DNA from: Chamaelirium japonicum | Taxonomy: Eukaryota > Streptophyta > Magnoliopsida > Liliales > Melanthiaceae | Assembly: GCA_947650365.1 (NCBI GenBank) | Contig: OX393550.1 | Location: forward strand, 103,566,343-103,630,342 | Direction of reading: 5' to 3' | DNA length: 64,000 nt | Shown: piece after piece, positions 22,898 to 36,200 of the stretch | Position numbering within the stretch: position 1 is the stretch's first letter | Layout of the letters: every line of letters begins with the position of its first letter | The notes under the pieces: generated by a model | Database searches by the model: none | What the model saw: only the letters and a program-made list of their open reading frames with translations | What the model was told of the DNA's origin: nothing | Translations under genes and position numbers: made by a program

Positions 22898-23420
22898 GGG
22901 CTGCGGTCTCGCAGGAATACCTGCAATGGCGGGTGGCCATTGCCGGGGCACTAACGTGCTCCGCGGGTCACCATACGCAGCACCTCTCCGCCGCGGCGGT
23001 AGGGACCGGGAAGACTGGACCACGGCTGGCCCGTTACCGTGGAAGACTGGAGAGCGCCTTGAAAGGTTCCCTTGCTGTGTGTCGTCAAGCCCACTCCATG
23101 ACTTGACCTGATCCCAATCGGGTCGAGACCAGGTCTGCCAAAATTGGACCCAGGTTAACCTGATTTTTTTTTTTTTTTTTTTTGGAAAAGGCCCAAGTGG
23201 TCAGTACATCACCTGTATGCACCTGCACACCATAGACCAAGGATGGAAAGTCGCCACAAGAACGAGAGAAATGTCTTAATGTTTTAATAACCCCACAGGA
23301 GATGGCTCGCCACTAAGGCTAGAGAGAGATGACACTACAGAGCGAAGAAAATATGTAGTAGCACTTATTTGAACTCCTGGCGAAGACTGTGGGTGCAAAA
23401 TCTGGCTAACACCCAATAGT
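22884..23420. other. Upstream region of the methyltransferase gene
   Basis: The first 230 bp upstream of the ATG are GC-rich and CpG-rich, like many plant promoter/5' UTR regions. A T run at 23,163-23,184 follows. Overlapping open frames here are judged spurious. No TATA box is assigned. Confidence 0.45.
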
Positions 23421-23610
23421 GGGACCCGCAGCCATGTTGACGCCCACGAAGATGACAGTGGGACCCGCAGCCCTGCCTGGGGCCCACGAGCATGACAGTG
23501 GGACCCGCAGCCCTGCCTTGGGACCGCGAGCACGATGGTGGGACCAGCAGCCCTGCCTCCAGACCACGAGCACGATGGTGGGACCCGCAGCCCTGCTTGG
23601 GGCCCACTTG
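23421..23610. repeat. 40-bp minisatellite, about 4.7 units
   Basis: The unit begins GGACCCGCAGCCCTGCCT and recurs at 23,421, 23,461, 23,501, 23,541 and 23,581 with an exact 40-bp period and few substitutions. It lies about 540 bp upstream of the methyltransferase start codon and gives long spurious open frames on both strands. Confidence 0.95.
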
Positions 23611-23963
23611 TACTATCTGGGGTCTGGTAAATCCCCCGGGTATTTACCCAAACCTCGGATATACCTAGGAATATTCCCGAAATATTTCCCACAAACCAAA
23701 CCACTATATATAGCCAACCCTATAAATATTCTAGATCCAGAATTCCGGACCATAATCCCACCTTCTGTTTTCCAGAGCTCCTCGAGCTTTCTGATTTTCA
23801 AACTCCATCTGAGACTACTCCACCCTCTGTCTACTTTTAAGAAGCACTCATCGGCCTATCGAGAGTAGCTCTACTTTTGACCCAGAGATAGTGGATTCAA
23901 ATGTTGCGTCTTATTGCACGGAGACGTAGACTTCAGCCGAACTCTGTCATCACATCATGTGTT

Positions 23964-23964
<1 letters not shown>

Positions 23965-24039
<75 letters not shown>
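23965..24039. repeat. (CT)n microsatellite
   Basis: An uninterrupted CT run of about 75 bp. Confidence 0.97.
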
Positions 24040-24041
<2 letters not shown>

Positions 24042-24987
24042 TATATAGTGCCTAAGTGACAACTCAACACATGACTGCTCAGCGCTTCGAAGCGCGCCAC
24101 ATCCCAAAGGGGCAAACCTTCAATCGACTGTTGGTGGGGGGTTACGCACGACGACTGAAATCCTCCCCCACAAAGGCCACATGTTGCTTTATGACCAACT
24201 GAGTTATCAATTGGAGACCTAAATCAAAACATAATTCAATATTTTTGAGGTGTTTTTATTCACATCCCAAAACTGATGAATTTATCCCTTTCTTCAGTTT
24301 CCCCTCCCTTTAACCATAATTTTTCAAACAGCAACTATGCCCTCTACTCACCCCACCTTACCTATTTGTCAATCCTTCCCCACCTCATAACCCCACCTCC
24401 AGTCAACCTCATTCTTCAATGACCTCACCACCGACCTTCCGTTGCTGATCTCGTCGCCATCATCGCCCTCTCCAATGAACATCAGAAGTTAGGGCCGCGA
24501 TCGCCTCCCCCTACCTCCTTCATCTCTAACGTGCAGCAATTGCAAAGGGAGGGGGCGTCGCCCTCCTCCTCCCTATGACGATGAGCACGTCAACGCTCCC
24601 ATCCTCCTTCCTCTCTTCTTTATCCCTTCCCTCGCCCTCCCCATAATCGAAACCTCTATTGCCTCTACTTTCTCTCTCCCTTTCACTGCTCATTCCCATT
24701 GTCATCGTCGTCTCCCAGCATGTTTGGCAGCTAATTGTTGAATATGATAAGCAACATTCGACAACTAATTATCGTACCTTCTAGGCGGCGACGGAAAAGG
24801 AGGATAGCGACAGGGGAGGATAAGGGGAAGTAAGTGGTAGTGAAGGCTTCGACGATAGGGATTAGGAGAAGGAAGAGGGGAAGGGGAGGCATTGGCGGTC
24901 TGGCAATGGGGAAGGAGGAAAATAAGGCAACGGTGGGGAAGGGAATGATGAAGGATATGAGGCAGGTAGGGTATAAAGGAGAAAGGT

Positions 24988-27900
24988 TGTCACACCCCAG
25001 AAATCTGGTATCGATCCGTGGGGTGTGAATTGAGAAAAACCAAGGGATTTAGGGTTTGGTCAACTGTCTACTCAAATTAGGATTTCTCACAGGGCTTCTA
25101 CTTTCTCAAGGAATATTTTAAAACTTACATTTTACGAAAAGATTTTTATTTTGAAAGAAAATATAGAGATACAGTTTCATCGACAAGGAGATGATCATGC
25201 TCAACCCTCAACCGGGTAATCCTCTCAGCATGTGTGGCCTGCTGGTGTCCCACATGCTGACAGAATTCTCTCTTAAGGGAGCACGAGGCTCAAGCCTCTG
25301 ACGGCGAGCCGAGTAGCCTCGCCCGCTCTCTAGCACTCAGGCACTGGTTCACATATCCTATCTAATTGGCTAGTCAATTAGGTCACTTTAAGATTTATAT
25401 TTTATTGTGAGCTATCCTAGGACTGGGGCCTTGAGGAGAGACCTACCCAAAGAGAACACAGTTGTATCATTGCCACTAATAGCATAAACTAAGTCAAATA
25501 AAGTACGATTATACTGCCAGAAGGAAAATGACTACTACATGACATACGGTAATCTAATACTCCAACATCGTCCTAACTCCGCCGCTGGCCTCATGCTGCG
25601 GCTACCCCTGAGTCTTCGATCCTGCAGAAGAGCCTACTCGTGGGAATGAGTAGCCCCCAAAATGAATTGGAAGATTAGCCAAATAAATGGCTAGTGACAA
25701 GCTAGCTGCATAGGTAATTAATGACGCCTGCATTTTATACATTGTTTACTAATTAGCCTAGTTGTCCACTAAGTTCTCAATCACGCCCTAAGTGTCCATG
25801 CATTTGTCTACATTCGCATGCAATTCCTATTGTCACTAGATTATCGAGAGTACCATTTTTTAATTAATAAAATTAAACACACACAATGTGAACCCCGAAT
25901 ATTTTGTTCATCCTGCCCCCGGTCGGGCATTACTATAGGGCCTTTTATTTCGATATAGAGGGCCAACTCTCTCGCCGCGCATACTCCAACACCATGTGCA
26001 AAGTCACCCATATGATCATAAGGGGTTTCCCGTCTTTCACGGTGGAGCTCTACCGCCCAACTTGTTTTCTTTGGGGGCTTCAACTACCCCGGGACAGGAA
26101 TGTTAGGCCAATCCCTCTTTGAGGGCACCACCTATTGGCTTTACCACAATCCCTGCCCGTGACCTCCTAGCCTACTGATCTTCGGCTGTGCACGCAGGGT
26201 GGTTCACGCCCCTTACGCGCACGAAGTCCAAATCTTTTCACATGATAGAATATCACACAATCATGATAATAAGGTAATTTTGATGTTTTACCCCGGGATT
26301 CGCACCGCACTCACAACCCATGCATCACAATATTTATAGAATTTACTCTCGCCCGTATTCCCGTGTGCCCGAGTCTCCACACTCCATCCAGGAGAGTGAG
26401 CCCGATAATTATTATTTAATTATTAATTTTTAACCTTAAGGGAATTCCTACTTACGGTGTCCAAGCAATCAGAAAATTTATTATTTAATTATATTATTAA
26501 GCATGCGTCGCCAGACTCGCAACTCCGCATACAAGGCGGGGTCCACTCGACCACATGCGACGATATCCGGCGGGACCCGTATGCAGTGTTATGGACACCT
26601 TCTCTTAATTTCTATAACAGCATAATTAATTATCTAAGTAGCGTGCAGTGTCACCTGGAAAGTGTGCTCGGGCTGATGCTGATAGGCGCCCTCCGCTCCG
26701 TCTCCGACTCGATCCACGTGCCCACTAACTGCCAAACATACCAGCGGCCTATGGTCATTAAGTGCTACTTAAAATATTGTCGGCTTAGGTCTGATTGGCC
26801 AAGCCGAGAATCTATGCGTCATCGGACGCAGTCTACTGGCACACAAACCGATGTACCAAATGTAGCGTCATCGGATGCTAATCTACTGGCATGCAACCCG
26901 ATGTGCCAAAGGTAGTGTCATCGGACGCCCGTCTACTGGCACACAACTCGATGTGCCAAAGGTAGCGTCATCGAACATCGGTCTACTGGCACGCAACCCG
27001 ATGTGCCAAAGGTAGCATCATCGGATACCAGTCTACTGGCACGCAAATCGATGTGCCAAGGGTAGTGTTATTGGACACCGGTCTACTGGCACACAACCCA
27101 ATGTGCCAAAGATAGCATCATCGGACGCCAGTCTACTGGCACGCAAACCGATGTGCCAAGGGTAGCGTCATCGAACACCGATCTACTGGCACACAAACCG
27201 ATGTGCCAAAGGTAGCATCATGGTTAGTCAGCGTTGCCGACGCCATGCGTCACACTAAGGTCTAATAGCAATGATTCGACCAAACGGTCGTGACTGTGTC
27301 GGTTGATGACGGAATCGGCAAAGCCGATCACGATCGGCTTGCTTTGCCAAAGGACGAGTTTGCACGGGAATCGCACTAGTGACCATCCTAGGTTGCTAAA
27401 TAGCACCTTTGTTGCCGCTAAAAGGGTCGATCTTGTGCACAAATGGCTATGCGTGGTGGTTTGGCCCGCATCGGTATCATCAACTCGATACGAGCGTGAC
27501 CCGAGGAGATCGGTCCCGCTAACCACAAGTGTGGGCTCAAAAGGGCTTGATCGACATTGTGGGGAAGTCAAGGGTTGGGGTTTGGTGTGCCAGGCCAAAG
27601 CTTGGCATGAGATTATCGGGGCTAACTGCCACCGAGTGTTTGGCCAGGCTTGGTCGGGCTCCTTTGGTTGCACAACTGTCGGCTACCGGGCCGGCAGCCA
27701 TGGCTGCAACCAAAGTGTCGGCTACCGGTTTAGGGTCGACATGATCCACAAGGAAACAGGGTGGCCAGCACAGGGCTGGTTTCACCGGCAGAACAGCCAC
27801 TGGCTAATCCGACGATCAACACGATAGCATGGGGAAATGTAAGCATTAGGTGGCCGCTCAGTGACCGGGCAGTAGGGTGATCGGCCTAGCCGTGGCTGGT

Positions 27901-28888
27901 CTGGATTTGCCGACTACACAACCGCCGGGTACATAGCCGGCGGCCGCTATGACTGTGTCGAGGGTGACGGCTGTGCTCGAGGCAACAAGGGCTGCCAGAT
28001 TGGTGTTTGTGGTGGTCGGTGGGGCTTGGCCAGGTTGGGTCTCGCCGGCTGCATGGTCGCCGGCCACCTGGCCGGCGGTCATGGCTGTGGCATGAGGCGA
28101 ATGGAGGGGGTGGTTGTGGTCGGTCAACCCACAACACACACACACACAAAAGAAAAAAAAAAGGAGGGGAGGAGGACTTGGGGGCTCCTCCCTCCAAGCT
28201 CCGGCCAGCGGCTCTCCTCCGGCGCCGGCGCGCTCCGGCTGCGGCTCCTCCTCCGGCCGGCAGCGCTCCGACTGTCGCGCGTCACACACACAGCAAGAGG
28301 GAGAGGAGAGAGAGGTCGGAGGGGATGAGAGAAAGAGAGAGAGAGAGAGAAATCGGAGAGGAACAGAGGGGATGATCGGAGGGGGTAAGGAGAGGCTCGG
28401 AGGAGGGTGAAGGGGGTCGGGCTGAGGAAAGGGAAGAGGGGGAGTGGGGCAGGGGCTTTAAAGGGAGGGGAGGGCGGCGGCTGGTAGGGGGCCTAGGGGC
28501 GGCAACTGCAGGGTAGGGGGCGGCGACGGCCGGGTAGGGACGGCGACGGTCGACGGGAATCCGGGGTCAACAGCTCGGGATGAGGGAAGGGGCGGCTCGG
28601 GCGGTGGCTTTGGGGGGAGGGCCGGGTCGGATCGGGTTTGGGGCAGAGAGGGAGAGAGAATCCGAGAGAGCGGGAGAGATCTGAGAGAAGTGAGAGAGGT
28701 CGGGGAGATGTGGAAGAAGAGAGAGATATATATATATAGAGAGAGGGGGGGGGGGTCACGGGTTGGGCTGGGTTTGGGGGGTTGGGGATGGGTTCGGGTA
28801 GTGGGTTTTAGGTTTTAGTTTTAGTTTTTTTTATTTAGTTTAGTTTTTTTTTTCTGTTTTTTTTTTCTTTTTAATACCAGTCGTTACA
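24988..28888. mobile_element. Solo LTR (3.9 kb) of a Ty3/gypsy Tekay/Del-like element
   Basis: It begins TGTCACACCCC, a start typical of Tekay/Del LTRs, and ends GTCGTTACA. A perfect 5-bp target duplication AAGGT flanks it (24,983-24,987 and 28,889-28,893). No internal domain is seen, so it is a solo LTR left by LTR-LTR recombination. The interior holds a 50-bp minisatellite (26,816-27,214) and a GC- and GA-rich right end (28,100-28,760) full of spurious open frames. Strand is left open because a lone LTR reads TG...CA both ways. The Tekay-like start suggests plus. Confidence 0.85.
26816..27214. repeat. 50-bp minisatellite, 8 units, inside the solo LTR
   Basis: The unit contains TCTACTGGCACGCAAACCGA and TGTGCCAAAGGTA. 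Units start at 26,816, 26,865, 26,915, 26,965, 27,015, 27,065, 27,115 and 27,165 with a near-exact 50-bp period. The absence of unique spacers and the uniform unit divergence argue against a CRISPR array. Confidence 0.95.
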
Positions 28889-29010
28889 AAGGTTTAGTTT
28901 CGGGTTTTTGTTGAAATAAAGTGGGATAGGAAAGGGGTATGAAGCTTGGAAATTAGTTTTATGAGAAAACAAGGTAAACTCATCAATTTTGGGGTGTGAA
29001 TGAAATTATC

Positions 29011-29663
29011 CTATTGATTAATTAAAGCTCAAAAAGATATATGTAATTTTTTGAGTCCTTCACTCAAGCATCTCTTAGGATATGGAATAATTATGTGTTT
29101 TAAGTATTTCATAACGAGATCCATACCTAATTAGCTAATTTTAACTCTCTTAACTACAACTATTCCATTACTATGTTAGTATATAATAATGGTGTGTCTA
29201 ATTATATTTATTATACCAGACTTGATTCAATTCATATAACAAGGCTTTGCATGATGTTGATACATCTCATGGTAGGCGGATTTAAAATTTGATATTGTTC
29301 TATGTTGATAATAATTTTTAGAGCCTCGTCGATCCACTTTAAGGTATTATACCTAAAAGGTGGAAGTGAATCTTCAAGAGAAAGACACAAACAAGAATGT
29401 AGGGATCTTTATTATTAGATTGGTTACTCAAGCCAAGAAATTAGCTTTAAAATTTTCTATATATATAATCATGTTAAAGCCAATTAGGATTTCACTAACT
29501 ATGTTACTCGTAATGAACATTGGCATTTGATAGATTGATACCAAGAGGACCGAGTGTACTAATTATCATATTATTTTAATGAGTATGAACAATATCAGTA
29601 AATAATATACATTATTCATCATCTTTTAATCAAGAAGAATATTTAGTTTGAGTCAAGAGGTAT
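29011..29663. other. AT-rich stretch, nothing recognised
   Basis: AT-rich sequence between the inverted-repeat element and the 5' LTR of the next copia relic. No supported feature was found. Confidence 0.5.
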
Positions 29664-29796
29664 TGAACTTTATATGAAATATATATAGAATTGAAGACAA
29701 AATATTTTCATTCACCTTCAAATTTAAAATCTATTATTGTATTTGATTATTTTATTTTTTCCCCTATAGATCATAAGATGGCTAGCATGTTGTATC

Positions 29797-30318
29797 TACT
29801 AGTGCATGCCCGTGTCTGTCGGCACTGCAACGGGTCGTCTTCGGTGGCAACACATCTAAACGCCTTCGGCAACAAAATACTTTCAACGACAACACCGGCA
29901 TTTATAGGGACAACCATTTTCCTCGCCCATGCTGATTGGCACGAAGCGGGCACCTTCGGTACGACCAACTCCCCCTCCCCTTATAATCGATCAATCATAA
30001 CTATTTCTATTCAAACTGATTCCTCGAGATCGATCCGATGGTTTGGGACGGTCGAAATTTCAATAGGCGGTTTTATAGCCGTTGATGCGAACAACGATCA
30101 CGGGATGAACAGTCAAGTTTAGTGCAGTTTAAATGGGCCGGGATTTTAAGGGTTTAGTGCAGTTTAAATGGCTCGGGATTTTAAACCAAGGGGAAATAGT
30201 TGGTTGACGGGGAAATAGAGATTATGTGTTGATTTTTGAACGAATGGTTAGATCTATTTGGTTCATTTTTGTTCAATCAGCTTGTCCTAGTCAGCTTTCG
30301 TTTTGTCTAGTTAGCACA
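29797..30318 (+). mobile_element. Insert in the 5' LTR, candidate Helitron-like element
   Basis: Comparison with the 3' LTR near 49,200-49,240 shows about 520 extra bp. The insert begins TCTACTAGTGCATGCCCGTG and soon contains GCAACGGGT, words often seen at plant Helitron 5' ends. A CTAG followed by T near 30,318 could be the 3' end, but the usual hairpin just before it is not clear. It includes a 34-bp tandem pair (GTTTAGTGCAGTTTAAATGG words near 30,117-30,183). No helicase is encoded. Confidence 0.35.
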
Positions 30319-31459
30319 AAACCGATGTGCCATGTTATATAGATGTATTATAGCACTCATATTTATAAAGTAATGCTTCATATCAATATAGTTTATCATA
30401 TTTTTTCAATAAACTCATAGTTCTTATATAGTATCAGAGCAACTATGATCCAATTATTTTCTTTGTTATTAATAATTAATTATTTCTTCACAATCTTTAA
30501 GCTATTGTTTTCGACATTATAGTTGAATATCTTTGATGTTATTTCATCTATTACCTCTATGACAATTACAATAACTCTTTTTTTTCTCTATCATTCTAAT
30601 AATTCAGAGAGTGTTCTTATTTTTAACCTCCTTGATGGTAATAATTATTGATTATGGATTAGGGTGGTGTGTATGGCTCTCATGACCTAAAACAAACGCA
30701 GATTTATTGATGGTACTATAAAAGAATATATTGCTTCTTTATCAGATTATGAAACCCGGGCTCGTTGTAACACGATGATCCTCTTATGCTTGCTTAATGT
30801 CATCTCAAATGATCTCCATTAAAGTAGCGTTTACTCAAATAATGTTATTGAAGTATAACTGAACTTTGTGAATGATTTTCACAAGAAAACTCCTCTTGAT
30901 TTATTTGTATCCGATAAGAAACAACCACTCTTTCTCAGCCTCAACTGTCATTATTTGCTTTACCAAGTCAAAAGTTTTATGGAATGAGTGATCTTTCTAT
31001 ATAGCTCTTCCTCTTCTTCATGTGGTACCATGAAAGTTCTTAATGGCATTCACCAAAAATAGAGGATTATATAATTTTTTAATGAGCTTTAGTAACTCTG
31101 TTATAGTCATATATAGTAATATCTCATTGATGAGTCTGTTACCGGTTATTAACGCTATTTATACTCTTGTACTTTAAGAGAAGCACATGTGTCTCATTTG
31201 TATTTCAAATGAGTCTCACCTTAATCATATTATTGTAGTGATTAATTAGCACGTTCTCGCTAATCCTAATCTCATTGTTGTTGCTACTAGTCAAAATTAT
31301 TTTCACAAATCCATCAAAATCCATTAAAGACAATATCAATGACTCAAATGTATTTGTGATAAAATAAGTCATACAAAGAAATATTGATGCAGTAAACAAG
31401 ATTTCCCACTTTATAATGTCAATGGTTGAAGGACCACATGCTAATAGTATTTGGTTTGA

Positions 31460-33260
31460 CCCTATTAATGTTGGGATCAGTAGTGTTCGATCTAAATATA
31501 AATTACATATATTATGACATTAGTAATAAGCTAATATATTTTCTTTATATTATATATTGTTGTATTTCAATTGATATTATATGTGATACATAATAGTCCT
31601 TTCAGTATAATTTAGATACTTTAGGTATGAGGATGCGATTCACATATCAGACGTCTAAGCTTACTAGATCATTATACTTGATAAGATTCGTAGTTGGTGA
31701 TAGTATTGAAGACCCTACTTATAAGATTGTAATATTATTGACTTTTACTCATCAAAATGGTTTATCATAACCATCAAATTGGTGAGTATGAGTTAATTAC
31801 GCAGGTGTATTTTGAACTCACTGAACATGGATCATTACGAGAACGCATCATCTAAGTGACTTTCATATAATGATATGTTTCTTATATGTTGTTTCTATAA
31901 ACTCTCAATCCTGAGATATTTTGTAAACTCAGAGCTTATCCTTTATTATTTTGAGTTATAATTCAGAGAGACTGTTTTACTGGTTAATAACTGTGTAATC
32001 TCAGGTGGCTTATATTTGATTATTAGGAATACATTCAATGTTGAGAAATTCTAAAATCTCTATCAGAGATAAGGTATTATCTTAAGTAACTCACATATAA
32101 GATGTTCATCGAAACTGATTGCTCAGGAAGATGGTTTTTAATCAAGTATTTATCAATAAAATTTTATATAAAATTTTATTATTTTATAATAAATATTTTA
32201 ATATAAAAAATAATTTCATCAATTATTATAAAGGAATAAGAAGTGTAACTTAAGGACATGTGCTACAGTGTGTACTCTGGATAGGACTGTTGCTTTTTTT
32301 TATTACTAATTATAGATACCTAATAATAAGATATTTATGTTCAAAATAGTAGAAAAAAATATTATATAATTTTTATTTGTCAAATAGTACAGTCATTGCT
32401 TTATAGTGGTTATATCCATGATTAATTAAATAAGTATATAATTATATGATGATAAGAATCCTACTCTAATAGAGTTGAGGGTTTAAAGTCCTAAAGGACC
32501 CCAATTTCATAGTGTTTTGTTAGTAGGCTGACAAATATTAGTCTAGTATGAGTACGAGTGTTAGTCATGGTCTCATTCATGCTAAATAGATTTATAACTC
32601 ATATTAGGATGAATTCCTAACAAGTAGGGATTCTCATATTGACTAGCAATCCTAGTTTGACTATGATTCAAAATTATCAATTAGTGGGAGTCCAATATTT
32701 TTAATTATTATCATAATTAATTATGTGACCTAGACCATTAGGAGACTAAGTGCCGGCTATAAGGAATCCTAGAAACATCATCATAGGGGTCGACCACATG
32801 CTAATCTCTAAAGGATCACAAGTCTCATTAATGAGACCCCTTTGATTAAGAAAATGATAAGGTCAAAAGGAAAACCATTCCCTTTTGTAACCCTAATAAG
32901 GGTCGGTTGCATATGACTATTTAAAGTCTTGTGGCTAGCATCTAAGTATTCTCCAAGACCTAGAGGCCGACCACAAATAGAGGAGAAAGAAAAAAGGCAT
33001 GAAAGAAAGAGGATGAAGAAAGCTTCCATCGTCGGATGTTGAGCGAAGGAATATGAGTTGCATTCTCGTGGTTGTATTGCATCATCCTCAACACATTTTT
33101 TTCATATGTTTCTTCATTGATCATTTGTGGTATCATCTTCAATAATCTTGAGGTGATGAATTTTTATTGTCTATAGCATTGTCTTATGATTTAATTAAAA
33201 ATATGCATGTGATTTTTATTTTTCATTGTGCTTGGTAACCTTCACTCACACCTGCAACCA
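31460..33260. mobile_element. AT-rich 1.8-kb insert between gag and protease of the copia relic
   Basis: Gag ends near 31,410 and protease-like sequence resumes near 33,350, so this block is an insertion. The left edge reads TGTTGGGATCAG, which would fit an LTR start. No matching end or target duplication was found. It may be a solo LTR or a non-autonomous element. Confidence 0.4.
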
Positions 33261-36200
33261 TAGTTCCATAATTTACTATGAGATCAATATAACCAATGTT
33301 GAGTCTATACTTGAGTGAAGAGAATCATAGCATAAGTATGGGCTAGTAGGCTATTGTCTAATGATAATTTTTATTCCATTCCTTGGATTACATATACAAG
33401 AGCCAATGACCACATGACCCATTTTTATTTTTATTTTATAAATAAAAATATAATAGCTTTATTCCGCTTTATCAGGTTGCCTCATGGTGATCTCATAATC
33501 ATAAAAAAAATGGGTGACTTATTATTGCTACGTGAGTTACCCATCTCTAATATTTTTTATGTGCCCTCCTTTAAACACAACCGATTACTTGTTTATTCTA
33601 TTAATAAAAGACGTCATTGTGATATTACCTTACCATTGTGCTGGCACGATTCGAGTGAATAGACAACATAGAAGATTATATTTCTTCAAATCCTAATTTT
33701 CATTGATGCTTACACCACCATTACATGATATCTGGCACCTACGCTTGGACATCCATTTGTGTCTTATATTCATAATTTTAATAGCTCTATGGGTATTAAT
33801 ATTTGTTCTTGTCATTATGATGTTTTTTTTTTTGACAAAATGAACAATATTAAATTTTTTGTAGTTATATATTTATGAGAGCTGTTTTGAAGTAATTTAT
33901 TGTAATACTTGAAATCTCTATTTGATTATATCTTTAAATGTTGCTTGTTATTTACTTACCATTGCCGACGCATAATTATAAAGCATCATCATTGTTGATA
34001 GTATTTGTTAATTTGAGTTCAATTTAACACTTCATTCAAGTCATTTTATTGAATCATAGGGATGAGTTTTTTTACTATAAAAACCAATCGTCTTTGTCAA
34101 GATGGTATTTTATACCAACTCAGCTGTGTCTAACACTTCAACAAAATGGAGTGGTAGAACAAAAACACTATCAATTACTTAACATAACAAGAGCATATAA
34201 TTTTTTGGCTAATTTATCTCTATTTTTATTGGGTGAATATGTACTTATTGTGTCTCATCTTGTTATTTCACATCTAAGAATTTACTCAGTAACAAAAGTT
34301 TCCATGAAGTACTATTTCAACGACAATCCAATTACAAATCTTTTTGGTTTTTTTTTTGTCTTTGATATGCCTACAGTATTCACTATAAGCATAAATTTGA
34401 TTCTCGACCTTGTTGTTGTGGTTTCCTTGGTTATCCTCATGAAAATCACTAAGCAAGGTTTCATTAATCAGGATATTGTATTTTGGGAATCCCTATTTCC
34501 TTTCCATATCAACCAATATATAATTCCATCCACAATATTTTCTAGTTTCATTCATGAAATAACACATCTTGATCCAAACTCTACATCATCCCTTCCACTG
34601 GCTCATCAGCTTCTAGCCTTCTCCGCTTGAGACTACCGATTTTGGGGATCACTGGTTCCATCTTCTCCAAATATGGTCGACCACTACTTCATCTTGGGCT
34701 CCACCATATTATCTTATAGATATTGTATGCTCCACTTTTATATTACACATTCTCCCATGGTTTGCTCAAAAGTAAATAATGTAAGTATTATTTATCATCT
34801 TTTATATATGTTAGACTAAAACAAAATTTTCTTCTCTTATTGTACATTTTTAGCTACTATAACCTCTGCTTCATAATCTACTTTCTCTACCTAGACTATT
34901 AAATATAGCCATTGGAGAGATGTTATGGACACATAAATTCAAGTTATGGGAGCTAATAACACATTGGCCCTCACACGCCTACCTCCCGGTGAGAATTACT
35001 TATTTGTAAATGAGTTTTCAAAATCAAGTTTCATCCAGAATAATCCAAAACATGCTTAGCTACTAAAATATATACTTGTTGTGAACATCTGGATTATCAT
35101 CACACTTTTGTCCATATATCGAAACTCGTCACCCATTTGATATAAATTTGTACTTGCTAGCATCTAGAAATGACCCTTACATCATATGGATGTCATCTAT
35201 CCTTTCAATAGGCTATGATAACTATAATAAATAAGTATATATATACGTACATGATATTGCCTTTATAATATTCTAAATAGGGGGTTTTAAACAGGCTTCA
35301 AGAAATTAGTCTATTAAAATTTTTATTATATTATATGAGGCATATTTTCCTAGCCAATGGTAGATTACTCACTTTTTTATCGGCATATCAAGTCTTGTTA
35401 CATTTGTATTTTGGTCTATGCTAATAATATACTCAACACCAACGTTAATCACCGCCTCATCTCTTATTTGAAGACTTTCATACATTGCAAATTTAATATC
35501 AAAGACTTAGACACTTTAAAAACTTTTATTGGAATTGAAATAACATGTGCTTTTTCGGGTCTTTTTCTATCCCAGTTGAAATTTACATTGAAAATCTTGA
35601 ATGATGTTGGCTATCTTAATGCTAAGGTTGGAGTATAATTTAAAGCTCATTCTAATGGATCATTCCTTACTATCCGACCCCTTGGTAAATCAATGACTTT
35701 TTCATCGTTTGATTTATCTTACCATCACAGGATCTGATATTATCTTTTCAGTCAATATTTTCATCCAATCTCTAAGAGAACAAAGAGTTCCTTGTTTAGA
35801 TGTTGCTTATCGAGTCCTACCTTATCTCAAAGGCACATCATGTCAAGGAATCTTGATTTCTTCCACCTGTGATTTGAACCTTGTATGCTTAATATGGTTC
35901 TAATTCGGCCAGTTGCTCCAATAGTCAAATAATGTATGTATCACCTTTGGATATTGTATTATTGGTAAGGACACACAATATTTTGCACCCTTTTAGCGGG
36001 TTTACACGCGTCGTCGATGTGTTAGAGCTACACCCATCTCCCTTTGGCTAGGAGAGTAGTCAGCATCCGCCAGAGACCTTGCCCATTTGGGGCCCATTTG
36101 CAATTGCTTAGTTATTTGCTATTTATTTGTAATTTTTGTCATTTATTATGGTAATATTTTTGACGTGGGTTACAAGTCACTTTTATACTTTTTTTAGTCC

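Larger units (their letters stand above)
24253..29010. mobile_element. Possible inverted-repeat DNA element split by the solo LTR
   Basis: Imperfect inverted repeats face each other at 24,256-24,287 (TTATTCACATCCCAAAACTG...) and 28,973-29,005 (reverse complement TTTCATTCACACCCCAAAAT...). About 26 of 32 positions match. Removing the solo LTR leaves an element of about 0.9 kb with no transposase. The ends resemble Mutator-like or other foldback MITEs, but no target duplication was found. The exact ends and class are uncertain. Confidence 0.45.

Noticed and set aside
22873-23111. Two overlapping plus-strand frames upstream of the methyltransferase
   Set aside because: They are opposite or beside the real exon 1 in GC-rich promoter sequence, without family resemblance.
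23276-23868. Frames of 80-149 codons
   Set aside because: They are generated by the 40-bp minisatellite; the repeat peptide changes with frame and strand.
26816-27214. Regular direct repeats resembling a CRISPR array
   Set aside because: The whole 50-bp unit is repeated with no unique spacers, in a plant LTR. It is a minisatellite.
28007-28759. Several open frames rich in Arg, Gly and Glu
   Set aside because: They lie in the GA- and GC-rich end of the solo LTR. They overlap on both strands and show no domain.
31460-33260. Solo LTR with defined ends
   Set aside because: TGTTGGGATCAG is a plausible start, but neither a CA end with matching flank nor a second copy was found. It is kept only as an undefined insert.
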